From positions 1 through 6,058 of the forward strand of contig JASHWX010000208.1 of the NCBI GenBank assembly GCA_030043815.1: DNA of 6,058 bases, written 5' to 3'. The translations under genes were made by a program, and so were the position numbers. Of this stretch, positions 1 through 5,375 are shown piece by piece. The notes under the pieces were generated by a model. It searched no databases. It was given only the letters and a program-made list of their open reading frames with translations, and had not been told where the DNA came from. This DNA comes from Candidatus Rhabdochlamydia sp. GTDB taxonomy: Bacteria > Chlamydiota > Chlamydiia > Chlamydiales > Rhabdochlamydiaceae. Each line of letters opens with the position of its first letter. The first letter of the stretch is position 1.

Positions 1-1
1 A

Positions 2-718
2 AAGATTGCGCGCAAAGACCTTTTCATGACCACAAAGTTGTGGAATACCAATCATCGGCCCGAACGCGTCGGACCGGCCTTCAAGGCGAGCCTAGACAGA
101 CTTGGTCTCAGCTATCTGGACCTCTATCTCATTCACACTCCCTTTGCATTTCAACCAGGCGACGAGCAGGACCCGCGTGATCAAAATGGCAATATCATCT
201 ACGACAAGGGAGTGACTTTGCTAGACACGTGGAGAGCAATGGAAAGCCTCGTGGACGACGGCAAATGCCGGGCCATCGGACTGTCGGACATCACCCTGAA
301 TGAACTGAAGACTCTTTACGAATCTGCGCGAATCAAGCCAGCTGCGGTCCAAGTCGAATCCCATCCATATCTGCCGGAAACAGAGCTTCTGGAATTCTGC
401 AAGAGTAAAGGGATTATCCTTTTAGCTTTCGCGCCATTGGGTCATGGAATGCGCCCAGGGCTGCTCGAAGATCCAGTTATTTTAGCGATCGCCAAACGAG
501 TAGGGAAGACGCCCGCACAGGTGCTGCTGGCATGGGCTGTGCAGCGCGGCACGGCTGTACTTACCACACCCAAAACTGCAGCGCGTGCGAGAGAGAATTT
601 TGACATCTGCGCCCTTCCAGATGATGCATTTAACGAAATCAGCCGCATTCCGAAAAGGCAAAGGCTAAATCCAGTGGTAAAGACAGGCATCCCGGGTTTC
701 ATCCCGAAAGGGAAATGA
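2..718 (+). CDS. Aldo/keto reductase (AKR), 5' end cut by window
   Basis: NAD(P)H-dependent oxidoreductase of the aldo/keto reductase superfamily, a cytosolic TIM-barrel enzyme that reduces aldehydes or ketones. The frame is open to the left edge: the eight codons before the first in-window ATG (26) read KIARKDLF and continue into MTTKLW, the usual 'DLFxTTKLW' strand, so that ATG is internal. About 80 N-terminal residues, including the catalytic Asp and Tyr, lie outside. Counting from the ATG at 26, the catalytic Lys is K4 and the active-site His is H37 in YLIHTP. The nicotinamide site includes S87-D88 (GLSD), Q109 and F135, and the cofactor-phosphate loop is TPKT 181-184 followed by R187/R189 and E190-N191. 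Most family members have Asn where D88 stands and Tyr where F135 stands. The protein ends in GIPGFIPKGK. Substrate cannot be told. It is separated from the next gene by about 110 bp with no clear terminator. The family call is very safe. Confidence 0.93.
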   Translation, partial: KIARKDLFMTTKLWNTNHRPERVGPAFKASLDRLGLSYLDLYLIHTPFAFQPGDEQDPRDQNGNIIYDKGVTLLDTWRAMESLVDDGKCRAIGLSDITLNELKTLYESARIKPAAVQVESHPYLPETELLEFCKSKGIILLAFAPLGHGMRPGLLEDPVILAIAKRVGKTPAQVLLAWAVQRGTAVLTTPKTAARARENFDICALPDDAFNEISRIPKRQRLNPVVKTGIPGFIPKGK

Positions 719-776
719 GGATGCCCCTCTATGGTGCACTCTAAGAGACTGTTGTCGAATTAAGACTTATTTCGGA

Positions 777-805
777 TTGAGGGTAAAAAGCCTGTTGGTT
801 ATAAA
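777..805 (+). promoter_or_regulatory. Sigma-70-like promoter for the GNAT-MFS unit
   Basis: A TTGAGG -35 element (777-782, four of six consensus bases) and a TATAAA -10 element (800-805, five of six) are separated by exactly 17 bp. Transcription would start near 812, giving a leader of about 16 nt before the ATG at 828. The TTG that could serve as an alternative start codon for the acetyltransferase lies inside the -35 box, so it would not be transcribed from this promoter. Predicted by eye only. Confidence 0.5.
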
Positions 806-827
806 GAAGTTAAGTAAGACTGTTGCT

Positions 828-1256
828 ATGAAATTTAAATTCATCGACCCTGATAGTCCTGAATACGAAGCCGAGCGCTCTTTAAGATGGGAAGTGCTGG
901 ACAAGCCGCTCGGCAGGCCGCCTGATGGAGAGGCATTGCCCGAAGAGCAGAAAAGCTTGCATTTGGTCGCGTTGGAGGGGAAGCGGATCGTCGGATGCGT
1001 CTGCTTTCATCCCGAAAGCCCGACAAGCGGCCGGATTTTAGAAATGGCGGTGAGTGAAAAGTATCAAGGGCGCGGTTTTGGAAGGCAGCTGCTGCATCAC
1101 TTAGAGCGGATGCTGCTCGAGCGCGGGATCAACGATGTCTATTTATATGCGCCGGCCGATGCCGAGGAATTTTATGCTTTGATGGGGTATCAGGCGGGGG
1201 AGCCGGTTGAAAAAATGGGACAAAAACAGCGCGTTATGAAAAAATCGCTTAAATGA
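828..1256 (+). CDS. GNAT family N-acetyltransferase
   Basis: Acetyl-CoA-dependent N-acetyltransferase, 142 residues, a typical single-domain GNAT. The N-terminal strand and helix (residues 2-30, with LRWEVLDKPLG) match the opening of many small GNATs. Motif A lies at 73-89: MAVSEKYQGRGFG, with the Q/R-x-x-G-x-G/A pyrophosphate loop at Q80-G85. Motif B follows at about 104-121, ending FYALMGY, and the C-terminal strand ends in RVMKKSL. I chose the ATG at 828 rather than the in-frame TTG at 777, because the TTG falls in the -35 box and adds 17 residues unlike the family. No strong Shine-Dalgarno is visible before 828. The stop overlaps the transporter start as ATGA (1253-1256), so the two genes are very probably co-transcribed and translationally coupled. 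The acceptor is unknown; a small-molecule or sugar amine is possible but unsupported. Confidence 0.9.
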   Translation: MKFKFIDPDSPEYEAERSLRWEVLDKPLGRPPDGEALPEEQKSLHLVALEGKRIVGCVCFHPESPTSGRILEMAVSEKYQGRGFGRQLLHHLERMLLERGINDVYLYAPADAEEFYALMGYQAGEPVEKMGQKQRVMKKSLK

Positions 1257-2593
1257 AAGAAAAATGCTCGGGATTTCTCATCTTTGTCATGCTTGTCGCT
1301 GCCTTTGGGGGATTTCTCTTTGGGTATTATACAGCGGTCGTCTCAGGGGCGTTGATTTTTTTGGCCCCGGCATTTGAGCTCACGATTCCACAAGAAGGAA
1401 TGGTCGTCAGTATCTTGCTCATTGGAGCGCTGATCGGCGCTTTATTTGCGGGTACTCTTGCAGATAAAATCGGCCGCAAGCAGACGATGACATTGAATAC
1501 GATCGTTTTCGTGCTAGGATCAGTGCTGATTGCATTGGCTGATTCTTATGAAATGGTCCTTTGGGGGCGATTCATCAGCGGGATCGGAGTCGGTGTGGTC
1601 TCAGTGGTCGGACCGTTGTATCTATCGGAAGTGTCGCCGCCTCATCTGCGCGGTACTTTTGTTTCAACGTACCAGTTCGCACTCGCCATTGGCATCCTCA
1701 TCAGCTATTATGTGAATTACTCCTTTGCAGAAGCGGCGGATTGGCGTTGGATGTTCGCCATCGGGATTTTGCCTGCATTGCTTCAGATGGCCGCCCTTCT
1801 CTTTTTGCCAGAAACCCCAGCTTGGTTATTTAAGCAAGGAAAGGATGAGCGGGCCATCGCCGCCCTTCACCGTTTGCGCAAAGATAAGATTTGGATGAAA
1901 CAGCTCGATGCCATGAAAAGCGCTGCTAGCCCTCACAAGCATGGGTCATGGAAGACCCTCTTATCCCCATCGCTGCGTTATGTCGTCATGATCGGGATCG
2001 CGCTTAGCTGCTTCCAACAGATCACCGGGATCAATGCCGTCACGTATTTTGCCCCTAAAATTTTTCAAACGGTAGGCTTTTCCTCTTCAACCGGCGCGAT
2101 TTTGGCATCGATCTGGCTCGGTATCATCAACGTTTCCTTTACACTGTTTGCTGTCTGGCTTCTCGATAAAGCGGGGAGGCGCATCCTGCTTTTGATCTGC
2201 TGCGCAGGCATGATCTGCAGCCTTGCTGTCTTCTCTTGCGCCTCATATGTCCACTCAGCTCATCTTGGAACCATTTCGATCGTCAGTCTCATGGGATACG
2301 TCGCCTTTTTTTCCATCGGCCTTGGACCTGTCACCTGGGTCATCCTATCAGAGATCTTTCCCCTAAAGATAAGAGGCAAGGCGATGACAGTTGCTCTCTT
2401 TGTCAACTGGGTGTTTAACTACATCGTGTCGCTCACGTTTTTAGACCTCATGACCTCCCTCGGATCGCATGGGGCGTTCCTCATCTATGCAGTGATCACG
2501 GTCATCGCATTAGTGTTTGTCTATCGGTATATCCCCGAAACGAAAGGGAAGAGCTTAGAAGAGATCGAAGCCTCCCTTACGCAGGAACATTAA
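1253..2593 (+). CDS. MFS sugar:H+ symporter (sugar porter family)
   Basis: Inner-membrane sugar importer of the major facilitator superfamily, sugar porter family (relatives XylE, GalP, AraE, IolT and GLUTs), probably proton-coupled. At 446 residues it is normal length with twelve predicted membrane segments. Signature motifs are in order: GFLFGYYTAVVSGAL at 20-34 (TM1), DKIGRK 71-76 in loop 2-3, GRFISGIGVG near 106-115, PETPAW 186-191 after TM6, the sugar-binding QQITGIN 255-261 in TM7, DKAGRR 305-310 in loop 8-9, GPVTWVILSEIFP 358-370 in TM10, KIRGKA 372-377, and PETKG 428-432 after TM12. The usual Arg of the PESPRW motif is Ala here (A190). It starts inside the stop codon of the GNAT gene with no Shine-Dalgarno of its own, so coupling is expected. 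Which sugar (hexose, pentose or inositol) cannot be decided. It converges on the esterase with a 14-bp gap and no visible terminator. Confidence 0.95.
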   Translation: MKEKCSGFLIFVMLVAAFGGFLFGYYTAVVSGALIFLAPAFELTIPQEGMVVSILLIGALIGALFAGTLADKIGRKQTMTLNTIVFVLGSVLIALADSYEMVLWGRFISGIGVGVVSVVGPLYLSEVSPPHLRGTFVSTYQFALAIGILISYYVNYSFAEAADWRWMFAIGILPALLQMAALLFLPETPAWLFKQGKDERAIAALHRLRKDKIWMKQLDAMKSAASPHKHGSWKTLLSPSLRYVVMIGIALSCFQQITGINAVTYFAPKIFQTVGFSSSTGAILASIWLGIINVSFTLFAVWLLDKAGRRILLLICCAGMICSLAVFSCASYVHSAHLGTISIVSLMGYVAFFSIGLGPVTWVILSEIFPLKIRGKAMTVALFVNWVFNYIVSLTFLDLMTSLGSHGAFLIYAVITVIALVFVYRYIPETKGKSLEEIEASLTQEH

Positions 2594-2607
2594 AGATCTA
2601 CCCCTAA

Positions 2608-3582
2608 CTATTTGATTAGATTTTGAAGTATAAACGTTGCCGCTTTATCTGCGCTCTCTTCAGCTTCTGGAATCCCATAGTGTTCTTGAAAACCGTGCCA
2701 CATCCCTTCTTTGCAAAAAGACTCTACGCATTTAGCATGGTGACGTAGTTGTTCGGCCAAGTTTTCCCCTTCTTCTCTTAACAAATCCCTACCTGCAGTA
2801 TAAATCGCTATAGCAACAGAGGAAAATTCTTTGTAATTTCCATTTTTTGGTGATACGTAAGGAGAATAAGAGTGGTTCTGCTTTCCGAATGCGGCATCTC
2901 TCGCCGATGCCAAATTTTCCGGGGTAAGGTCTACTGTTTGATTGATTCTTTGCTCGTCAGAATAGGTCTTTCCAGTCTGTTCAATATCGACCCATGGGGC
3001 ATAGGCAACAATCGCACCGGGTAAGTTTAAACCTTTGTCACGCGCCATCAAGGCTACGCCAAAAGCAATATTGCCGCCTGCAGAATCTCCCAAAATAGCA
3101 ATTTCTGAAGCCTTATATTCTTTGAGCAGTTCTTGATAAACCTGAAATACTGATGTATGAGCCGGATAAGGATCATCAATCTCAGCATAGGGAGCTAGTG
3201 GGTAATCGACTGCTATCGCTTTCCATCCCGTTCGATGAGCAATAGGGGCAGGGATCTGCATGAGAAAATCGGGAGCTCCCAAAGTAAAAGCTCCTCCATG
3301 AATGTAGAGAATGATTTTGTGTTCGTTTTCTTTATATGTCTTTGGTGTGAGCTCAAGGACACGGCAATTGCCAATCGTTTTTTCTGTGACAGTCTGAATC
3401 AGCTCTGCTTTGGCTTTTTCGCTATCAGCCATCATCCCATTCTTAAAACCATCTCGGCAAAGAGGCCAAACTTCAGGACTGAGATAATCCGTAAAGCGCA
3501 CCTTTTTTTTGATGATCTCTTGAGCAGCAGGGCTTAATTGGGGAGATTCGCTGAAGTATTTATCTGACAATGGAGTGCACAT
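2608..3582 (-). CDS. Alpha/beta hydrolase, HSL-type (family IV) esterase/lipase
   Basis: Carboxylesterase of the hormone-sensitive-lipase group, probably cytosolic, since no signal peptide is visible; it would hydrolyse short-chain esters. Counting from the chosen ATG at 3582 (324 residues, usual size), the oxyanion motif HGGAF starts at H95, DYPLAP follows near 126-131, and the nucleophile is S167 in GDSAGGN. The acid is D266 in TAGRD and the base is H296 in WHGF, so the whole triad is present. An in-frame ATG at 3618 would add 12 residues, but it overlaps a perfect TATAAT box, so a transcript from that promoter starts inside or after it; the extra residues also look unlike the family. Neither start has a Shine-Dalgarno. 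The gene is noticeably more AT-rich than fbaB and the transporter (for example 20 G/C of 60 in 2821-2880), which hints at a separate origin. Natural substrate is unknown. Confidence 0.93.
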   Translation of the reverse strand: MCTPLSDKYFSESPQLSPAAQEIIKKKVRFTDYLSPEVWPLCRDGFKNGMMADSEKAKAELIQTVTEKTIGNCRVLELTPKTYKENEHKIILYIHGGAFTLGAPDFLMQIPAPIAHRTGWKAIAVDYPLAPYAEIDDPYPAHTSVFQVYQELLKEYKASEIAILGDSAGGNIAFGVALMARDKGLNLPGAIVAYAPWVDIEQTGKTYSDEQRINQTVDLTPENLASARDAAFGKQNHSYSPYVSPKNGNYKEFSSVAIAIYTAGRDLLREEGENLAEQLRHHAKCVESFCKEGMWHGFQEHYGIPEAEESADKAATFILQNLIK

Positions 3583-3616
3583 TTTTTTACTTTTTGTTTT
3601 AATTGAAACAAAATAC

Positions 3617-3645
3617 ATTATACTGCGCTGACCACAAAAAATTAA
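3617..3645 (-). promoter_or_regulatory. Candidate promoter of the esterase gene
   Basis: On the minus strand a perfect TATAAT (3622-3617) sits 17 bp downstream of a poor -35, TTAATT (3645-3640, three of six). Expected transcription start is near 3610, leaving about 28 nt of A-rich leader before the ATG at 3582. The -10 box overlaps the alternative ATG at 3618, which argues against that start. Confidence 0.4.
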
Positions 3646-3699
3646 AGTGAATTTATCTGTTTTTAAGCCTTTAATGTTTAGTGACTAAGAACTCCATGC

Positions 3700-3726
3700 T
3701 TGAAGATTTTGCTGTCCTCCTATAAA
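3700..3726 (+). promoter_or_regulatory. Candidate promoter of fbaB
   Basis: TTGAAG (3700-3705, four of six to the -35 consensus) and TATAAA (3721-3726, five of six to the -10) are separated by 15 bp, shorter than ideal. Transcription would begin near 3733 and give a roughly 22-nt leader that is mostly ribosome binding site. The 172-bp gap between the esterase and fbaB start codons holds both divergent promoters. Confidence 0.4.
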
Positions 3727-3743
3727 CTCCTGTCTTTACTTTT

Positions 3744-3748
3744 GGAGG
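3744..3748 (+). promoter_or_regulatory. Strong Shine-Dalgarno of fbaB
   Basis: GGAGG is followed by six bases and then the ATG at 3755. It is the best ribosome binding site in the window, it fixes the aldolase start, and it suggests high expression, as expected for a central metabolic enzyme. Confidence 0.85.
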
Positions 3749-3754
3749 TTATCA

Positions 3755-4813
3755 ATGTCCCTACGCTCTCAAATCGAAAAACAGCTCGGTGCAAAAGCAC
3801 AAGATCTACTCACACACGTCTGCAAAACCGTATCTAAGGACAAGCTCCATATTCCCGGGCCTGATTGGGTCGACCTCATTTTTGCGCAATCTGACCGCAA
3901 TATCCGGGTCTTGCGCAGCCTTCAAGCCATGTTCAATCATGGCCGGCTTGCTGGGACCGGATACCTCTCGATATTGCCTGTCGACCAAGGCGTCGAGCAC
4001 ACAGCGGGAGCATCTTTTGCAGCGAACCCTGCATTCTTTGATCCAGAGAGCATTGTGAAGCTTGCGATTGAAGGGGGATGCAATGCGGTCGCCTCGACGC
4101 TTGGAGTGCTCAGCCTTGTCGCTCGCAAATACGCGCACAAAATCCCATTTTTGCTCAAATTCAACCATAACGAGCTGCTTTCTTACCCGAATCGATATGA
4201 TCAAGTGATGTTCGGTTCGATCAAGCAAGCCTACGATATGGGGTGTGTTGCCGTCGGAGCTACCATCTATTTCGGGTCTCCTGAGAGCAGAAGGCAGATC
4301 GTAGAGATCAGCCAAGCATTCGCACATGCCCATGACCTAGGAATGGCAACAGTCCTGTGGTGCTACTTGCGCAATTCTGCCTTTAAAACGCCAAGTGTCG
4401 ACTACCATGAGGCAGCTGACTTGACTGGCCAAGGAAACCATTTGGGCGCAACGCTCGGTGCCGACATCGTCAAGCAAAAGCTCCCAGAAAACAACGGGGG
4501 CTTCAAAGCGCTCAATTTCGGCAAGCAGACTGAAAAGATGTACACGCAGCTGTGCTCTGATCACCCGATCGACCTTTGCCGTTATCAAGTCATCAACGAT
4601 TACATGGGCCGCGTCGGCCTTATCAATTCCGGAGGACCATCCGGAGAAAATGACTTGGGTCAAGCGGTGATGACGGCTGTGATCAATAAGCGCGCTGGAG
4701 GCATGGGGCTCATCTCAGGCCGCAAAGCGTTTCAAAAACCGATGAAAGAGGGGATAGAGCTATTGCATGCGATTCAAGACGTCTATCTCTGTAAAGAAGT
4801 TACTATCGCTTAG
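3755..4813 (+). CDS. fbaB: Class I fructose-bisphosphate aldolase (DhnA/FbaB type)
   Basis: Cytosolic aldolase that reversibly splits fructose 1,6-bisphosphate into glyceraldehyde 3-phosphate and dihydroxyacetone phosphate through a Schiff-base lysine, serving glycolysis and gluconeogenesis. The 352 residues match the roughly 350 of E. coli FbaB and align end to end from memory: GRLAGTGYLSILPVDQG (63-79), AIEGGCNAVAST (104-115), KYAHKIPFLLKFNHNE (125-140), GATIYFGSPESRRQI (168-182), LRNSAFK (205-211), ADLTGQGNHLGAT (221-233), GADIVKQK (235-242), NSGGPSGEND (291-300) and GMGLISGRKAFQKP (316-329). K240 is the expected Schiff-base lysine, and the last two blocks form the phosphate-binding end of the barrel. 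Chlamydiota carry this form as their aldolase, which is the main hint to the host. It is transcribed alone: divergent from the esterase and convergent with the broken antitoxin gene. Confidence 0.97.
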   Translation: MSLRSQIEKQLGAKAQDLLTHVCKTVSKDKLHIPGPDWVDLIFAQSDRNIRVLRSLQAMFNHGRLAGTGYLSILPVDQGVEHTAGASFAANPAFFDPESIVKLAIEGGCNAVASTLGVLSLVARKYAHKIPFLLKFNHNELLSYPNRYDQVMFGSIKQAYDMGCVAVGATIYFGSPESRRQIVEISQAFAHAHDLGMATVLWCYLRNSAFKTPSVDYHEAADLTGQGNHLGATLGADIVKQKLPENNGGFKALNFGKQTEKMYTQLCSDHPIDLCRYQVINDYMGRVGLINSGGPSGENDLGQAVMTAVINKRAGGMGLISGRKAFQKPMKEGIELLHAIQDVYLCKEVTIA

Positions 4814-4823
4814 ATCACTTCAA

Positions 4824-4871
4824 TTAAGTCTGAATAGCTTGTCCCTCGAATGATTTAATAGTTTTATCAGG
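4824..4871 (-). pseudogene. Severed 3' end of the antitoxin gene
   Basis: Read on the minus strand from 4871, this stretch encodes PDKTIKSFEGQAIQT and then TAA (4826-4824). It has no start of its own. Joined to codon 66 of the antitoxin, after taking out the inserted element and one TA, it continues the same frame and gives DFDAPLPD followed by a helix with FEG, the usual tail of this antitoxin type. It is therefore the displaced C-terminus, cut off by the insertion at 4874-5039. Its stop is 10 bp from the fbaB stop. Confidence 0.85.
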
Positions 4872-4873
4872 TA

Positions 4874-5039
4874 TACCCAAGTTGATCCAAAAGTTGGCCA
4901 CTAGGCCGCGCCAAAGCCCTGGGATTGAGATTGTCGAAGAGGGGGCATGTATTAATGAAATACATACCCCCTCTTCGACAACTCAATCGCGGGAGCTCAT
5001 CCTGCGGCCTAGCGGCCAACTTTTGGATCAACTTGGGTA
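4874..5039. mobile_element. 166-bp MITE-like foldback element inserted in the antitoxin gene
   Basis: The element is a nested inverted repeat with no plausible gene. Outer arms 4874-4909 and 5004-5039 are complementary at 35 of 36 positions (mismatch 4900/5013) and begin TACCCAAGTTGATCC. Next comes an unpaired, unequal internal loop (4910-4922 against 4989-5003). An inner stem of 4923-4951 against 4961-4988 follows, with 27 of 28 pairs matching, one bulged A at 4930 and one C/A mismatch at 4946/4966. The 9-base apical loop is 4952-4960. Size, terminal repeats, lack of coding and TA flanks fit a non-autonomous miniature transposon mobilised in trans by an IS630/Tc1-mariner-type transposase; that family assignment is inference. 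The arms are nearly identical, so the insertion looks recent. Either strand would fold into a very stable hairpin in RNA or single-stranded DNA. Confidence 0.85.
4923..4988. terminator. Inner hairpin of the element, possible bidirectional transcription stop
   Basis: The 27-of-28 matched stem with a 9-base loop lies between two convergent genes, fbaB and the antitoxin. Neither has another visible terminator. No U-tract follows directly on either strand, so it is not a classic intrinsic terminator. The structure itself is certain; the terminating role is a guess. Confidence 0.3.
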
Positions 5040-5237
5040 TAAAGGAGCATCAAAATCTTTCGCAATCTTAATTTTGCCTTTATAAGTTCCAAACTTGCGT
5101 TTAGGTTTCTTACTTATAGGGCAAAGTTTAGCTACAGGGCTTCCCGCCATTGTGACCACAATCTCGTTACCACGAATAACAGCATCTAGGAGTTTTGAAA
5201 AATGAGTCATGGCTTCGTGAATATTGACCCTTTTCAT
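5028..5237 (-). CDS. Phd/YefM-VapB type antitoxin, C-terminally truncated by element insertion
   Basis: Small DNA-binding antitoxin of the Phd/YefM superfamily, normally the partner of a VapC/PIN or Doc/RelE-type toxin and autorepressor of its operon. The N-terminal Phd fold is visible: KRVNIHEAMTHFSKLLDAV (2-20), then GNEIVVTMAGSPVAKL (23-38). The middle linker (KRKFGTYKGKIKIAKDFDAPL, 46-66) has the GKI-x-I-x-x-DFDAPL pattern of VapB-like members. After L66 the last three residues (YPS) and the TGA stop (5030-5028) come from the inserted element. Without it the protein would be 81 residues. The C-terminal segment of such antitoxins normally wraps the toxin, so this 69-residue product may still bind DNA but probably neutralises poorly. 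The start is supported by AGGGGA (5249-5244) six bases upstream of the ATG. No toxin gene lies on either side. Confidence 0.85.
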   Translation of the reverse strand: MKRVNIHEAMTHFSKLLDAVIRGNEIVVTMAGSPVAKLCPISKKPKRKFGTYKGKIKIAKDFDAPLYPS

Positions 5238-5243
5238 ATTTAT

Positions 5244-5249
5244 TCCCCT
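5244..5249 (-). promoter_or_regulatory. Shine-Dalgarno of the antitoxin gene
   Basis: On the minus strand AGGGGA precedes the ATG at 5237 by six bases, a good ribosome binding site that fixes the start. The rest of the 138-bp gap up to the AsmA-like gene (5238-5375) shows no gene, no convincing promoter and no clear terminator. Confidence 0.7.
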
Positions 5250-5375
5250 GACTAAGTTTAGGTTAGCTTATCTCGTTGAATATCAGCATTTGAAAAAAAA
5301 GTTGCTCCTAATTAAGCTCTCCATTGCATGCGTTTGAAGATACTGTCGCTTTACCTGTTGCTTTTTGTCAAGCCG

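Larger units (their letters stand above)
4872..5041. repeat. TA target-site duplication flanking the element
   Basis: TA at 4872-4873 and TA at 5040-5041 border the palindromic element. Deleting the element with one TA restores the antitoxin reading frame to sense, which supports TA being a real duplication and not just the last bases of the inverted repeat. A TA duplication is characteristic of IS630/Tc1-mariner transposases. Confidence 0.75.

Noticed and set aside
442..702. Open frames opposite the reductase (442-702, minus) and inside the GNAT and transporter genes (841-1026, 1530-1833, 2236-2418)
   Set aside because: All lie inside well-supported genes and show no family features.
715..735. 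GAGG…CCTC pairing just after the reductase stop as a terminator
   Set aside because: Only four base pairs and no T tract.
3715..3748. Inverted CCTCC…GGAGG around the fbaB leader as an RBS-sequestering hairpin
   Set aside because: The CCTCC half lies upstream of the predicted transcription start and would not be in the mRNA; the loop is long and the pairing short.
3806..4333. Long open frame on the minus strand inside fbaB (175 codons), plus similar ones at 3937-4164 and 4337-4663
   Set aside because: Shadows of the strongly supported fbaB coding frame; the translations resemble no family and have no ribosome binding site.
4882..5085. Plus-strand open frame of 67 codons across the palindromic element
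   Set aside because: It is made almost wholly of the element's inverted repeats, has no ribosome binding site, and runs against the antitoxin reading.
5293..5319. Run of eight T on the minus strand (5300-5293) after a GC-containing stretch, as terminator of the AsmA-like gene
   Set aside because: The sequence before the T run forms only a 3-4 bp stem, not a convincing hairpin.
5343..5371. Perfect TTGACA on the minus strand (5371-5366) as a promoter for the antitoxin
   Set aside because: No acceptable -10 box lies 16-18 bp downstream; the nearest TATCTT is 23 bp away.
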